DNA of 42,580 nt from Chromatiales bacterium (GCA_003251535.1 QKFD01000042.1:1-42580); one strand, 5' to 3'. Counted from the first letter of the stretch, positions 13,950 to 23,623 are shown. Program-made: numbers and translations. The notes: a model not told the origin generated them from the letters alone.

Positions 13950-16280
13950 CTATGGCGGTGTCGGCTCCACCCTCGGCAGGGCCTGATCGAGGACCACATA
14001 GGTGAGGACGCCGGCGCCGACCCCCACCACAAAGCCGATGGCGGTCCCCCAGCCGGGGACTACGCTGCCACCGGCGGCACCGGCCCCGCCGGTGGAGAGG
14101 ATGGCGCCGATGAGGCTGGTGGTGGCCGCGCTGGCCAGGGTGCCGGCCCCGGCGCTCACCATGCCGATGCCGGTGCTGCGTGCCGTGCGTCCCACCACCT
14201 CGCCGGTGGAGTGGGGTCGGTCCTCAAAGCCGTAGATGAGCACCAGCTCCGCCACCCCTGCCCCGGCGCCGCCGCTCACCAGCCGGGTCCCCACCAGCCG
14301 CAGTCCGGTGCCGAGGCCGGGCACGAGGGCCTGGCCCATGAGGGTGCTGGAAGTTCGGTTCACCAGGGCCTGTTCCAGACCGACGGAGACACCGCCCCCT
14401 ACGCCACCGAGGGTGAGGGTCTGGGGCGCCCGATCGGCAAACGCACCCCAGTCACCACCGTTGATGGCGACACTGGAGGCATCGAACCCCAGCGCCATGA
14501 GCGCCCCCAGACCGCTACCCATGCCGGTGGCGCGGGCGCCGGCGCCCCAGGGACCGTAGCGCTGTGCGGCGCCCCACTCGGGGGTCAACGGACTGGCGGT
14601 GCGGGCCAGCAGCTGATTGCGGAACCCACTGCGCGCCAGGCTTTCGAGCATTGCACGGTAGGCGAGCGCTTCGATATTTGGCGGCGGCAGGGCGCGCAGC
14701 TGGGCGATGGCGCCCTGGTCACCACCGGCGATCCTGGCCAGCAGCGTGGTCTCTTCTGGGGTTGCTGCGGCGTGCAGCGCCAGGGCGAGGCGGGCCATCT
14801 CTCGGCGATTCAAGGAGTAGTGCTGTCCCGCCGTGGGCGGGGCGCCGCTACGCCCCAGCAGCTGGTGAAGCTCCGCGTGGAACCGTTCGACGGCAGTGGG
14901 CGCCCCGGGCGCCGCCCCTGGCACGGCACGCTGGCTCGTGCCCACCTCCAGCGCCATCAACTCCACGCCGCTGCGGAGGGCTCGCACTGCCCGCTCTCCG
15001 AGCATGGCCTGTCCAACGCCACCACTCCCCTCCGCGGCGTAGACATAGCCCCTGCTGGCGCTCTCCCCGGCGCGGCCGGTGAAGGTGTCGGTGCCTAACC
15101 CCAGCGGCTGCCCATGCTCGAAACCGAAGGCGACCCGGTAGTTCACCCGGGCGTTGTGCTGCATGGCCAGCAGGCTGTTTAGCTCCTGGACTGTGAGCGT
15201 CTCCCCGGCCTGGATCCGGGCGGCCAGCGCCGGCGGCAGATCGTAGATCGGCTCCCCCATGATCCGCGGGCCGCCCAGGTGCTCCGCGGTGGGTACATGT
15301 ACCTCGATGAGATGTAGATTCGCCGCCGGTGCCGTGGCGGGATCGACAATCAGGTAGGGCACTGCGCCGCGCCCGGAGGGGGGGCGGACGGTGGGTAGCT
15401 CCAGGGGGGGCGGCACTGCCCCACCCGCGGCCGGGCCCAGCATGGAGGCAGCGATGGTTGGGATCGCCCGCTCCGTCAGCCTCTGCTGAAACTGGCTACT
15501 GGAGAGGATGGGGCTGCCCTGGAGATCGATAGGTGGGCCGAGCGCCAACGCCGGATCGGCCAGCAGGACCGCCTCGACACCGCCCCCCGCCAGCAGACGA
15601 TAGAACTCGCCGGGGGTCGCGGCGAGCCCAGGGGTGAGCCACTCGTGGCCCAAGGCGACGCGCCGCCGCCGCTCGGCCTCCACCGCCCGCCGCCGCTCAT
15701 CGCTGGTGGTGGGCTCTTGGGCGGTTTGGAGTTCGATCAGGAAGTCGGCGTTGCTCAGGGTAGTGAGGTCCGGGGGAGGGCGGGGTCCATTCTCCCGCTG
15801 CACCCCAGTGTGGCCCGAGAGCACGTGGCCGACCTCGTGGGCGATGAGGTGCTCACCCTCGGGGCTCTCGCTGGCGGGCGCCTCGGCGCCGAGCACAATG
15901 TGGCGTCCGAGGGCGTAGCCGCGGCTCCCCTCGCTGCGGGCCGAGCGCGCCGGCCCCGGGCCGCGCTGGAGGCGGATCTCCGGGAGCGCTGTGCCGAGCC
16001 GCTGCTCAAAGCGGGCGCGCAGGGCCTGCGGTAGCGGGGCCCCTGGGGGCATGGCCGGTCCACTGGCCACCGAGTGGCCGAGGGCCGGCCCCAGGGCCGC
16101 CTCGGCCCCGGCTGCGCAGGCGGGACAGGGGGCGCTGCGGGCGCTGCACGCCGTGCAGTGCAGCCCTGCGCCAGCGCTCGGTGAGAGTAGCCGGGCGGCG
16201 ACCCGCTCCGCCTGGCGCTCTGCCGGATCACTCGCTCGCTGGGCGCTGCGGTGCAACTCCCTGGGGTGGGTGGCGGCCAT
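13950..16280 (-). CDS. DUF4157 (eCIS core domain) protein with glycine-rich hydrophobic C-terminus
   Basis: Protein of 776 aa, second likely payload. Two CxxC pairs (C42, C45, C52, C55 in CTACSARSAPCPAC) form a possible zinc knuckle. The core domain covers about 78-157: GAPLPQALRARFEQRLGTAL, PEIRLQRG, RGYALGRHIVLG, and HLIAHEVGHVLSG with HEVGH at 148-152. The middle is variable and looks like a soluble domain (residues 170-560). From about 590 the chain is Gly/Ala-rich and hydrophobic (MGSGLGALMALGFD, GGVGGGVSVGLEQALV, SLIGAILSTGGAGAAGG, IGFVVGVGAGVLTYVVL), resembling membrane-inserting or pore-forming segments. The gene begins 17 nt after the 300-aa gene, with GAGGAGGGG upstream. The effector activity is not identified. 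Confidence 0.85.
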   Translation of the reverse strand: MAATHPRELHRSAQRASDPAERQAERVAARLLSPSAGAGLHCTACSARSAPCPACAAGAEAALGPALGHSVASGPAMPPGAPLPQALRARFEQRLGTALPEIRLQRGPGPARSARSEGSRGYALGRHIVLGAEAPASESPEGEHLIAHEVGHVLSGHTGVQRENGPRPPPDLTTLSNADFLIELQTAQEPTTSDERRRAVEAERRRRVALGHEWLTPGLAATPGEFYRLLAGGGVEAVLLADPALALGPPIDLQGSPILSSSQFQQRLTERAIPTIAASMLGPAAGGAVPPPLELPTVRPPSGRGAVPYLIVDPATAPAANLHLIEVHVPTAEHLGGPRIMGEPIYDLPPALAARIQAGETLTVQELNSLLAMQHNARVNYRVAFGFEHGQPLGLGTDTFTGRAGESASRGYVYAAEGSGGVGQAMLGERAVRALRSGVELMALEVGTSQRAVPGAAPGAPTAVERFHAELHQLLGRSGAPPTAGQHYSLNRREMARLALALHAAATPEETTLLARIAGGDQGAIAQLRALPPPNIEALAYRAMLESLARSGFRNQLLARTASPLTPEWGAAQRYGPWGAGARATGMGSGLGALMALGFDASSVAINGGDWGAFADRAPQTLTLGGVGGGVSVGLEQALVNRTSSTLMGQALVPGLGTGLRLVGTRLVSGGAGAGVAELVLIYGFEDRPHSTGEVVGRTARSTGIGMVSAGAGTLASAATTSLIGAILSTGGAGAAGGSVVPGWGTAIGFVVGVGAGVLTYVVLDQALPRVEPTPP

Positions 16281-16297
16281 GGTCGGGGCCCCCCTCC

Positions 16298-17200
16298 TCA
16301 GGGGCCCGGGGGGGGCGCCAGGAGGGCGGCGATCGCCTCCGCCACCGCCCCCTCTGCGTCCGCTGGACGGGTGGCCTGGGCGACGCTGATCGCACTGCGG
16401 CGCACCGCCAGCTTGCGCTCCGCCTCGGCCAGCACCAGCTCGGCCTGGAGTCGATCGGCGAGCGCCCCCAGCGCCTCATCCCGGGCCGCGACCCAGGCGG
16501 CCCGCAGGGCGTTACCGTCGCTATCCCCCGCCTCGCCGGTGAGCAGGCCGCGGGCGCTCTGGTAATCGACATAGGCCACCGTGGCGGCGTTGATCTCCCC
16601 CTGGTCGAGGGCGGCGCTCGCCTCTGCGCGGCGCAGTAGGGCGCGGGTGAGGGCGGCGGCCAGGGCCGATGGGGCCCCTTGGGCGGACGCCAGCGCCTGC
16701 TCAGCCAACGCCAGCTTATCTGCAAAGGCACTCTGTCGATTCTTCAGCTCCTCGGTGGCCACCACTTGGGCGATCACCAGGGGATCGGTGGCGTCGGCGA
16801 TGGCGGCGATCTCGGCATCGAGGTCGGCCACCGCGCCGCTGAGTTCGCCATCGACCTGGAGATCCGTCACCCCGGCCGCTGCCGCCACCGCCCCACGCAA
16901 TGCCGTGGCGGCGGCATCCGCCAGGGGCGGCGGTGTGCCCTCCGTCTGGGCCGGGGTGGCCGACTCCAGCGCCACCTTGCGGGCGGCGAGGGCGGCATCC
17001 AGGGTCTGATCCTGCGCCTTGAGGCGGGCGGCGAGCCCCTCGCTCTTGGATTTGGCCGCCTGCACCGCCGCCACCGCCGCCCAGGCCGCCTCGATCACCT
17101 GTTGTTGGGCCGCACCGCCCGCCACCGCCGCCCCAGCCGAATCCCTCAGGCTCGTCAGGGCCGCCTGCGCCTCGTCGAGCACGGTTGCTATGTCAGCCAT
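16298..17200 (-). CDS. Alanine-rich helical protein of the eCIS operon
   Basis: Protein of 300 aa that is almost entirely predicted helix and unusually Ala-rich: MADIATVLDEAQAALTSLRD, AARLKAQDQTLDAALAARKV, LADKLALAEQALASAQG. Heptad-like spacing suggests coiled coils. No signal peptide or membrane segment. It lies between the AAA+ ATPase and the payload genes, 25 nt after the former, with GGGAG 9 nt before ATG 17200. The position suits a loading adaptor, chaperone or scaffold for the payloads. I do not recognise a family, and low complexity may hide one. Confidence 0.72.
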   Translation of the reverse strand: MADIATVLDEAQAALTSLRDSAGAAVAGGAAQQQVIEAAWAAVAAVQAAKSKSEGLAARLKAQDQTLDAALAARKVALESATPAQTEGTPPPLADAAATALRGAVAAAAGVTDLQVDGELSGAVADLDAEIAAIADATDPLVIAQVVATEELKNRQSAFADKLALAEQALASAQGAPSALAAALTRALLRRAEASAALDQGEINAATVAYVDYQSARGLLTGEAGDSDGNALRAAWVAARDEALGALADRLQAELVLAEAERKLAVRRSAISVAQATRPADAEGAVAEAIAALLAPPPGP

Positions 17201-17225
17201 CTGTATTCTCCCTCGTGTGAGCCAC

Positions 17226-19160
17226 TCAATGGCCGGGAAAGGGCCGGCCCTTCTTGTTCAACTCTTCTGCCACGGCCCGCTCCAGGAGCACGCCGTTGAT
17301 CACCCCGTCGCCCGCTGCTGCACTGAAGGCCGCGCCTAGGGCGGCATTGCGGATCTCGCCTCCGGTCAGCTCGAAGCGCTCCGCCAGGGTCACCACCGCG
17401 ACCTCTGGCGCCACCCGCCCGGTCGGTAGGTGGGCCTCCCAGAGGGCGCAGCGCTCGGCGACGGTGGGGCGGGGAAACTGGATCACCTGATCGAAGCGGC
17501 GCATAAACGCCTCATCCACCCCCTGGAGCAGGTTGGTGGAGAGCAGGGCGATCCCCTCGAAGCTCTCCAGGCGCTGGAGCAGGAAGTTGACCTCGATGTT
17601 GGCGTAGCGGTCGTGGGCGTCCTGGACGTTGGTCCGGCGTCCAAACAGCGCATCGGCCTCGTCGAAGAAGAGGATGGCCGAGTAGCCCTCGGCGGCGGCA
17701 AACAGCTCCGCGAGATTCTTCTCGGTCTCGCCGATGTACTTCGAGACCACCAGCGAGAGATCAACGGCCAGCAGCGGGAGGGCGAGGCGGGTGGCGAGGG
17801 CCTCGGCGGCGAGGGTCTTGCCGGTGCCCGACTCGCCGTGGAGCAGCCCGATCACCCCCCGCCCCCGTTCGCCTCGGGTCATGCCCCAGCGCAGCTGGAC
17901 GGTGACCCGCCGCTCCACCCGGCGCACCAGGTCGTCGAGCCGCTCCCGGGTCTCCGCCGCCACCACCAGCCGCGACCAGGCCACCTGGGGGTGGCGCCGG
18001 TTGGCAAGTCGCACCGGCTGGGTGGGAGCCAGGGCGGCGAGGGCCGCCCGGATCTCGGCGACCCCCAGCCCGCTCGGCAGGCCGCTGGCGATGGTTGCTA
18101 TCCGCTCTGGATCCACCCAGGTGTGGGCGGCGAGGGCGTCCGCCTCCGCCTCGCCCAGGCCCAGCGTCGCCCGCCAGGCGGCGGCGAGGGCCAGGGGGTC
18201 GTTGCCGGGGAGGTCGATCCGGTAGCTGCGCGCCTCGGGGCCACGCAGGGCGAAGCCGCCGGGGGCGATCACCGGGCTGGGCGGGAGCCAGGGCGGGGGG
18301 GCGGTCAGGTGCAGCGCCTCGGTCCGTAGGGCGACCCGGGCGCCGGTGGCGAGGGCGATCAGCGTCGCCTCGGCCCAGGGGGCCTCGGGCTCCTCGGTGG
18401 CGGGGGCGTTGAGGAGTAGGCAGGGGCCCCCCTGGGCGGCGGTGATCAGCAGCTGTTCGGCCTGACCGACAGGCCCGGCGAGGTGGACCACCCCGTCGTC
18501 CCAGAGATCGGCGAGCCGCTGGGCGGCCGCCGGCAGTGGGGTCGTCGGCCCCGGCGCTGCATAGAGTCTCTGTACCGACCAGCCATCGCCGATCCGCTCC
18601 GGCGCGGCGCCGTCGAGCCCGGCCAGCAGCGACTCGCTGGGGTCGAGCCGCCGCTCCAGCGGGGCGGCGTGGGGGGAGGCCGGGCGCAGGAGGCCGTGGC
18701 GCCAGAGGGGCGACTCCCGCACCGCCTGGCGCACCGGCGCCGGGAAGCCCAGCTCGCCCACCAGCAGCTTGAGGGCCACCCCGAGGCTCAGCCGCCGCTC
18801 GCCCCCCATGATGGCGGCGACGGCGAGGGCTGCATCCTCGTCGAGGCAGGGGAGCACGGCGAGCGAGAGTAGATCCAGATCGAAGGCGCAGAGCCGACAG
18901 CCCGCCGCGATGCGCCCGAGGGGGGTGGCCGCCGCTGGCCCGGCCAGGCGCTGGAACAGCTCTCCCCCCGCATCGGCGATGGCTTGGGAGAGCGCCTGCG
19001 CCTCCCCTTCCGGCAGGATCCCGCGGATCAGCCGCACCAGGCCAGGTTCGCCGGGTCGGTGCAGCAGCAGCCGACCCGCGGCGCCGGCCAGCCAGAGTGC
19101 CAAGACCTCTGGCTCGGACCCCGTGGCGAGTGGCATGTCGGCGGCCATGGGCGTACTCAT
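17226..19160 (-). CDS. eCIS AAA+ ATPase
   Basis: Protein of 644 aa (Afp15/PVC15-like role), thought to act in particle assembly or payload loading. The C-terminal AAA+ module has Walker A GESGTGKT (about 442-449), SKYIGETEKN after it, Walker B AILFFDEADALFG (about 499), sensor 1 LLSTN, an arginine-finger region AFMRRFDQVIQFP, and a sensor 2 region LTGGEIRNAA. The N-terminal ~400 residues form a large Leu/Ala-rich helical region typical of eCIS ATPases and not otherwise recognised. It may include a degenerate second ATPase fold (CLLLNAPATEEPEAPWAEAT). ATG 19160 overlaps the upstream stop as ATGA; an open frame reaching 19496 is just overlap with the upstream gene. Confidence 0.9.
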   Translation of the reverse strand: MSTPMAADMPLATGSEPEVLALWLAGAAGRLLLHRPGEPGLVRLIRGILPEGEAQALSQAIADAGGELFQRLAGPAAATPLGRIAAGCRLCAFDLDLLSLAVLPCLDEDAALAVAAIMGGERRLSLGVALKLLVGELGFPAPVRQAVRESPLWRHGLLRPASPHAAPLERRLDPSESLLAGLDGAAPERIGDGWSVQRLYAAPGPTTPLPAAAQRLADLWDDGVVHLAGPVGQAEQLLITAAQGGPCLLLNAPATEEPEAPWAEATLIALATGARVALRTEALHLTAPPPWLPPSPVIAPGGFALRGPEARSYRIDLPGNDPLALAAAWRATLGLGEAEADALAAHTWVDPERIATIASGLPSGLGVAEIRAALAALAPTQPVRLANRRHPQVAWSRLVVAAETRERLDDLVRRVERRVTVQLRWGMTRGERGRGVIGLLHGESGTGKTLAAEALATRLALPLLAVDLSLVVSKYIGETEKNLAELFAAAEGYSAILFFDEADALFGRRTNVQDAHDRYANIEVNFLLQRLESFEGIALLSTNLLQGVDEAFMRRFDQVIQFPRPTVAERCALWEAHLPTGRVAPEVAVVTLAERFELTGGEIRNAALGAAFSAAAGDGVINGVLLERAVAEELNKKGRPFPGH

Positions 19161-20725
19161 GCGGGCTCCCCAAAGCGGAACCGGATCACCCGGCCGAGCC
19201 AGGGGACCCAGCCCGGATCCTGGTCCCAACCGGCCCGGCGCAGGGCGAGATCGATGGCGCTGAGGGGCCAGATCAGCTCGGCGGACCAGGCGCTGAGTAG
19301 GAGGTGCCCGGGTCTCGCCACCAGCCGCGCCAGCCTCCGCTCCGGCTCGCTGGCGAAGGCGAGGGGGTGGCGCCCGTAGAGCTGGCGGCTGGCGGGGGCC
19401 TCGGCGATCTCCGGCGGGATCTGCGCCACCAGTTGATCGAGTAGCGGATCGGCGGCCGGATCCTGCGGGGTTAGCTGTCGGATCGCCCCTCCCCACTCCC
19501 GCTCTGGGGCAAAGAGCGTGAGGAGGGGGCGTTCGCGCTCCAGGGCAGCGGCCCGCTCGGCGGCCGGGAGGGGACTAAAGACGCGGTGCAGGGCGCAGAG
19601 CGCCAGGTCGCCCAGCAGGGGACCCGCCGCCGGTCCCGCCGGCAGGAGGTCGAGCCGGATTAATGGGCGGATGAGCAGCAGCAGCCCCCCCACCCAGGTG
19701 GCGGCGGGCTCGGGGTGGGGATCGGCGAGTGGGCTGGTCTGGCCGTCGTTGACGGCGCTGGGCACGGCGGCAGCGGCGGTGGGCGCCGCGGATGTTGGCG
19801 CGCCCCTGGGCGGCTCGCCCCCAGGGCTGGCTCCCGTTGCAAGTTGGGGGGTGAGGGGGGCGCCGGGTGGGGGTTGGCAGGGCGGGTGCAGTAGGGCGCC
19901 AAGGCGCTCGCGCCCCAGCCGGGTCAGGGTCGGTGCCTGGGTCAGGAGCCGGACGAGTAACCAAGGGGCGCGCTGCTCCGTGGTCAGCTGTGGTGGTAGC
20001 TGGGCAGTGGTGGCGGCCAGTAGTTGCCGCCAGGGGGCGAGGGGGTCCGTCGTTGCGGGTTGTCCTTGTTGGGGTGGGGCTGGTCCCCCTGCGACCGACG
20101 CGGTAGCCGCGGGGGAGGGGCGCTCCCCCGCGGGGAGCTGCGCCAGGAGCGCGTCGCTAAGGGCGCGGGCCTCGGCTGCGCTGAGGAGCGCCGCGCTGGC
20201 GGGGCAGCTGTGGGTGAGTTGGGCCAGCTCGCAGATGGCGCGGGCCGGCTGTTGTGCCACCCAGCCGAGGATCAGCTCGGCCGGGGTCGGTGCCGCCTGC
20301 CCCGCCGCGTGGGCCAGGTGGTGGGCCCACCAGGGCGGCTCACCTGCCGCCAGCCCCACTAGATAGAGCCGCTCCGCCGCCCAGCGATCCGCCAGCTGCA
20401 CCCCCTCCGCTATCGCACCTGGGGCGCCCTCCTGGAGCCGGTGCAGCAGTCGGACCAGCGCCTCCTCCAGCGCCGCCGCCCAACCCTGGGCCAGGTCGGC
20501 ACCATCGATCCCGCTGCGCGCCTGGAGCCGCAGATCCAGCCGCCGCACCACCAGAAACGAGTCGGGATCGGCCCCCACCCGGGCCAGTGCGCGGGCGGCC
20601 GCCCCCTCCAGCGCGCTGGGCAGCGGGCCGGCCAGCGCCTGCCGGACGTGACCGGCCACCGCCGCGCCCGTGTCAGGGTCTGGCGGTCTGATCCGGGTCG
20701 AGAGCCGGGCGATCTGGAGCGTCAT
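19157..20725 (-). CDS. Candidate eCIS tape-measure (CIS_TMP-like) protein
   Basis: Protein of 522 aa. The N-terminus (IARLSTRIRPPDPDTGAAVA, LPSALEGAAARALARVG, FLVVRRLDLRLQ) follows the arrangement of contractile-injection tape-measure family proteins: a strand, a long helix with ...LPxLExxL..., then hxhxRLxLDLGxh. Later segments are Leu-rich helical, with a Pro/Ala/Thr-rich linker about residues 230-360. The C-terminal part (LLIRPLIRLDLLPAGPAAG, LFAPEREWGGAIRQLTPQD, PLLDQL) matches the usual repeat style of that family (hLhPFLxxhFxxL). It sits just before the ATPase as Afp14 does. Assignment by pattern and synteny, not by a catalytic motif. Confidence 0.62.
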   Translation of the reverse strand: MTLQIARLSTRIRPPDPDTGAAVAGHVRQALAGPLPSALEGAAARALARVGADPDSFLVVRRLDLRLQARSGIDGADLAQGWAAALEEALVRLLHRLQEGAPGAIAEGVQLADRWAAERLYLVGLAAGEPPWWAHHLAHAAGQAAPTPAELILGWVAQQPARAICELAQLTHSCPASAALLSAAEARALSDALLAQLPAGERPSPAATASVAGGPAPPQQGQPATTDPLAPWRQLLAATTAQLPPQLTTEQRAPWLLVRLLTQAPTLTRLGRERLGALLHPPCQPPPGAPLTPQLATGASPGGEPPRGAPTSAAPTAAAAVPSAVNDGQTSPLADPHPEPAATWVGGLLLLIRPLIRLDLLPAGPAAGPLLGDLALCALHRVFSPLPAAERAAALERERPLLTLFAPEREWGGAIRQLTPQDPAADPLLDQLVAQIPPEIAEAPASRQLYGRHPLAFASEPERRLARLVARPGHLLLSAWSAELIWPLSAIDLALRRAGWDQDPGWVPWLGRVIRFRFGEPA

Positions 20726-20740
20726 GGGCGCCGTCGCCCA

Positions 20741-23623
20741 TCAACCCTGTGGCCGGCGCAGTACGGGGCGGAGGGCCTCGATACCGCCGCCACGGAGCTG
20801 GAGCAGCCGCTCGGCACCCGCCAGCGCCAGCCGGGTCTCCGGGGTGAGCTCGGTGGCCAGCTTGAGGCCGGCGATCGCCTCCGCCGCCCCTCTGCCCGAG
20901 GCGACCTCAGACTCCAGGCGGCTGACCAGCTCCGCCGGCAGCCCCTTGGCCAGCGCCTCGGCCCCCTCCCGCGCCGCCGCCCGCTCGGCACTGAAGGCCG
21001 CCCGAAACTGCTCGTAGAGCGCCCCTCCCAGCAAGCGCTGCGCCTCCTCGGGGGAGCGGCTCAGTAACTCTTTGGTGGTGAGTTCGCTGGTCGCCGCGGG
21101 GACTAGATCCTTCACCCTCATCCCATCGAGTCCACTGCGCAGCTCCGCGTAGAGGGTGCGGCTGGCGTTCCCCTCGAAGAGGGTGGGTCCCCCCGGGGTC
21201 AACTCATCGGCGAGGGTCGGGCCACTGGCGCTGGGGCCCGCCACCGAGAGCCGATCCACCAGCGTCAAGGTCCCCGCCGGTGGTTGGGTGGCGGCGAGGA
21301 TCTGGAGCACCTGATAGTCCGGGTATTCGGCGGCGTAGGCGTCGGTCACCTCGGCGAGGGCGAGCCGCTGGCGTTCACTGCTGTCGCTGATACCGACCGC
21401 CGCCAGGGCTGCCTCCCGATCGGCGACCTGCGCCTTGAAGGTGAGGTTGCGCCCCGCCAGCAACATCTCCGAATCCACCAGCTTGGCGGCCTGCACCAGG
21501 CTCTCCTGCACCTCGGGCTGGCCCAGCACGGCCGCGACCATGGCCCGCTTCTCGGCGGGTTGGCGCATGAAGGCCTGGTGGTACTGCTCGGTGGTGGGCA
21601 GCGTCGTCACCAGCTGATTGCCGCCCGTTGCCGCGTTGGTGCTGCTGTGCCGACTCGCCCCCAGGGCCAGCAGCACAAACTCCATGACCACCTGGAAGAT
21701 CTCCAGGACATAGAAGAGCAGGTCGAGCAGGACCAGGCGCTGTTTGACGTAGACCACGAAGTGGCGGGGCAACATATCGAGCCCCAACTCCTGGACGATC
21801 CCCGCCAGGTTGCTGGCCTCGCCAAAGAGGGCGGGGTTGGGGTTGGCCAGCGGGCCCCCCGCGGTGGAGAGCGGATTGACCCCCCACAGGGCGGTCTGCG
21901 GCATGGCGTCCGTCTCGATCCGCCCCAGCAGTGGGTGTTGCCGGGTCAGCCCCTGGAGCGGGACCACCAGCTTGACGATCTCAGTGCGTCGATTGACCAG
22001 CTGCTCCAGCCCCAGGGCGTAGAAGAGCCGGCTCAGGGCGACATAGAAGCCGCCGGTGAAGATGCCGTAGCCGTGGAGGTTGGGGTCGTGCGGGTTCTCT
22101 AGCTGATAGTCCGGGCCGAGGAGGGCGGCGAGCCGCTCCTCCCAGTGGGTCGGGCCGAGCTGGATGGGGTCCTTGTCGAAGGTGTTGGCCAGGTCCTCCA
22201 GGATATCGTCGTCGTGGAGCGCCACCACCCCATAGGCGATGACATTGGTCCCGACAAAGTAGCCGCGGGCCTGCTCCAGGGCGTGGGCGACCAGGGGCGA
22301 GACCAGCAGATCCAGCCCGGCCCGGGAGAGGTTATCGCCCAGGGCGAGCAGCCGGTCGAAGAGTGGGATCCCGCTCTTCGACTCCCGCTTGGCACTGCCA
22401 TCCGGCGTGATGGGGAGGAAGCCGATGGGTGGGATGTGCCGGAAGCCCCGCGCCAGGAGGCCGATCCAGGGCGGCCTATCCGCCTCCATGGTGGGTCGCA
22501 GGGGCTCCCGGGCGAGGCTCTCGGCGAGCATACATTGGAACTGGTGGATCCTGGCCCAGGCGGCGGCCCGCGGCGGGGCGCCAAAGCGGGTGCGGTGCCA
22601 CGCCTCGGCCGGTGTCCCACAGATGGTGCGGCGCGGGATCCACTGGTCGAGGAAGGCGACACTCCCATCCTCCGCCAGGTAGAGCATGGCGAGGGCCACC
22701 GCCGCCCCGTCGTGTCGGCCTGGGCCGCTCGCGGCGCAGAAGCCGCTATTCAGGGCAAACTCTGGGTCCCAGCGCTTAAACAGCGGGTGCTCAAATAGAT
22801 CGAAGAAGTAGGCCGAGAGGGTCCCGCGCAGGTCCCAGGCGGTGCGTAGATCGGCGCGCTCGGGCAGCTCCACCGGGAAGCGCACCAGGGAGAGGCCAAA
22901 CCCGCCGCGCCAGCTATCCGCCTGGCAGTTGGCCGGTTGGGGCTTGGAGCAGAGATCCCCCATCACCTTGGCCTCCCCTTCAGGCTGCTCGGCCCCCTCG
23001 ATGACCAGCAGATAGGGCCCGCTGGGGGCCAGGGCGCCGCCCCCGCTCGGCCCCGCCGGATCCGGTGTCAGGCAGACACAGGGGGCAAACTCGATGCCGC
23101 CCCCCACCACCTGCCGGGGCCGCTTCTGGTAGGTGCCGATGAGCTGCTCGATGGTGAAGCGGAACGGTGAGGAGACCAGGATGGGGCGCCCACCGTGGTC
23201 AAAGGCGAGCCCGCGTTGCAGCTCCAGCTCGCGCTCCAGCGGAAAGCCGTTCCCGCGCTTGGTGCCCTCCGTGCTCACCAGCACCGGGGTCTGGTTGGCC
23301 CCATCGACCCGCAACCCCAACCCCCAGGCGACCCCGGGGGTGAGCGCCTGGGCGGTCAGCCGGCTGCGGGCGTCGAGATAGAGGTCCTGCCGCTTGAGCG
23401 ATTCGGCGGTGAGATAGCGGCCGTTGAACCAGTTGGTGCGCCGTAGGTTGTTCCAGCCCTGGATATCTCCGCTCGCCCCCTCCACAAAGCCGCCGGGATC
23501 GCCGGCTGCTTGGATCTCGAAGATCCGTTTCAGCATCTCCTCGCGGGCGGCGGGGGAGGCGCTCTCCACTAACTCTTCCCAGGCGGTGAAGGTGGGACGC
23601 TTGTTCATCTCGTAGATGCTCAT
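20741..23623 (-). CDS. Large eCIS baseplate-region protein, NWFNGRYLT motif
   Basis: Protein of 960 aa. At residues about 58-100 it has RTNWFNGRYLTAESLKRQDL, YLDARSRLTAQALTPGVAWG then LGLRV, a motif also present in the next gene downstream of the promoter side (YHYGQLLGAEDFSTEQRYFV, HGVGTVWGLRV). This motif is common to uncharacterised eCIS proteins. The central part is beta/alpha mixed with several Trp and Cys residues. A hydrophobic stretch (LVLLDLLFYVLEIFQVVMEF, VLLALG) at about 620-650 could be a buried or membrane helix. The C-terminal ~250 residues are Ala/Leu-rich helical. ATG 23623 has GGGAGG upstream and lies 10 nt after the previous stop. Likely a structural component linking baseplate and tape measure; no enzymatic motif is visible. 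Confidence 0.68.
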   Translation of the reverse strand: MSIYEMNKRPTFTAWEELVESASPAAREEMLKRIFEIQAAGDPGGFVEGASGDIQGWNNLRRTNWFNGRYLTAESLKRQDLYLDARSRLTAQALTPGVAWGLGLRVDGANQTPVLVSTEGTKRGNGFPLERELELQRGLAFDHGGRPILVSSPFRFTIEQLIGTYQKRPRQVVGGGIEFAPCVCLTPDPAGPSGGGALAPSGPYLLVIEGAEQPEGEAKVMGDLCSKPQPANCQADSWRGGFGLSLVRFPVELPERADLRTAWDLRGTLSAYFFDLFEHPLFKRWDPEFALNSGFCAASGPGRHDGAAVALAMLYLAEDGSVAFLDQWIPRRTICGTPAEAWHRTRFGAPPRAAAWARIHQFQCMLAESLAREPLRPTMEADRPPWIGLLARGFRHIPPIGFLPITPDGSAKRESKSGIPLFDRLLALGDNLSRAGLDLLVSPLVAHALEQARGYFVGTNVIAYGVVALHDDDILEDLANTFDKDPIQLGPTHWEERLAALLGPDYQLENPHDPNLHGYGIFTGGFYVALSRLFYALGLEQLVNRRTEIVKLVVPLQGLTRQHPLLGRIETDAMPQTALWGVNPLSTAGGPLANPNPALFGEASNLAGIVQELGLDMLPRHFVVYVKQRLVLLDLLFYVLEIFQVVMEFVLLALGASRHSSTNAATGGNQLVTTLPTTEQYHQAFMRQPAEKRAMVAAVLGQPEVQESLVQAAKLVDSEMLLAGRNLTFKAQVADREAALAAVGISDSSERQRLALAEVTDAYAAEYPDYQVLQILAATQPPAGTLTLVDRLSVAGPSASGPTLADELTPGGPTLFEGNASRTLYAELRSGLDGMRVKDLVPAATSELTTKELLSRSPEEAQRLLGGALYEQFRAAFSAERAAAREGAEALAKGLPAELVSRLESEVASGRGAAEAIAGLKLATELTPETRLALAGAERLLQLRGGGIEALRPVLRRPQG

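Noticed and set aside
11807-15098. Long plus-strand frames (506 and 504 codons)
   Set aside because: Antisense shadows of the two DUF4157 genes caused by high GC; Gly/Arg/His-rich composition.
17761-19173. Minus-strand frame of 470 codons
   Set aside because: Out-of-frame shadow of the AAA+ gene, extremely Arg/Pro-rich, no Walker motifs.
20741-23623. Tail fibre candidate among the large eCIS proteins
   Set aside because: No fibre-type repeats, adenovirus-like knob or chaperone motif; the N-terminal motif links it to the neighbouring baseplate-region protein instead.
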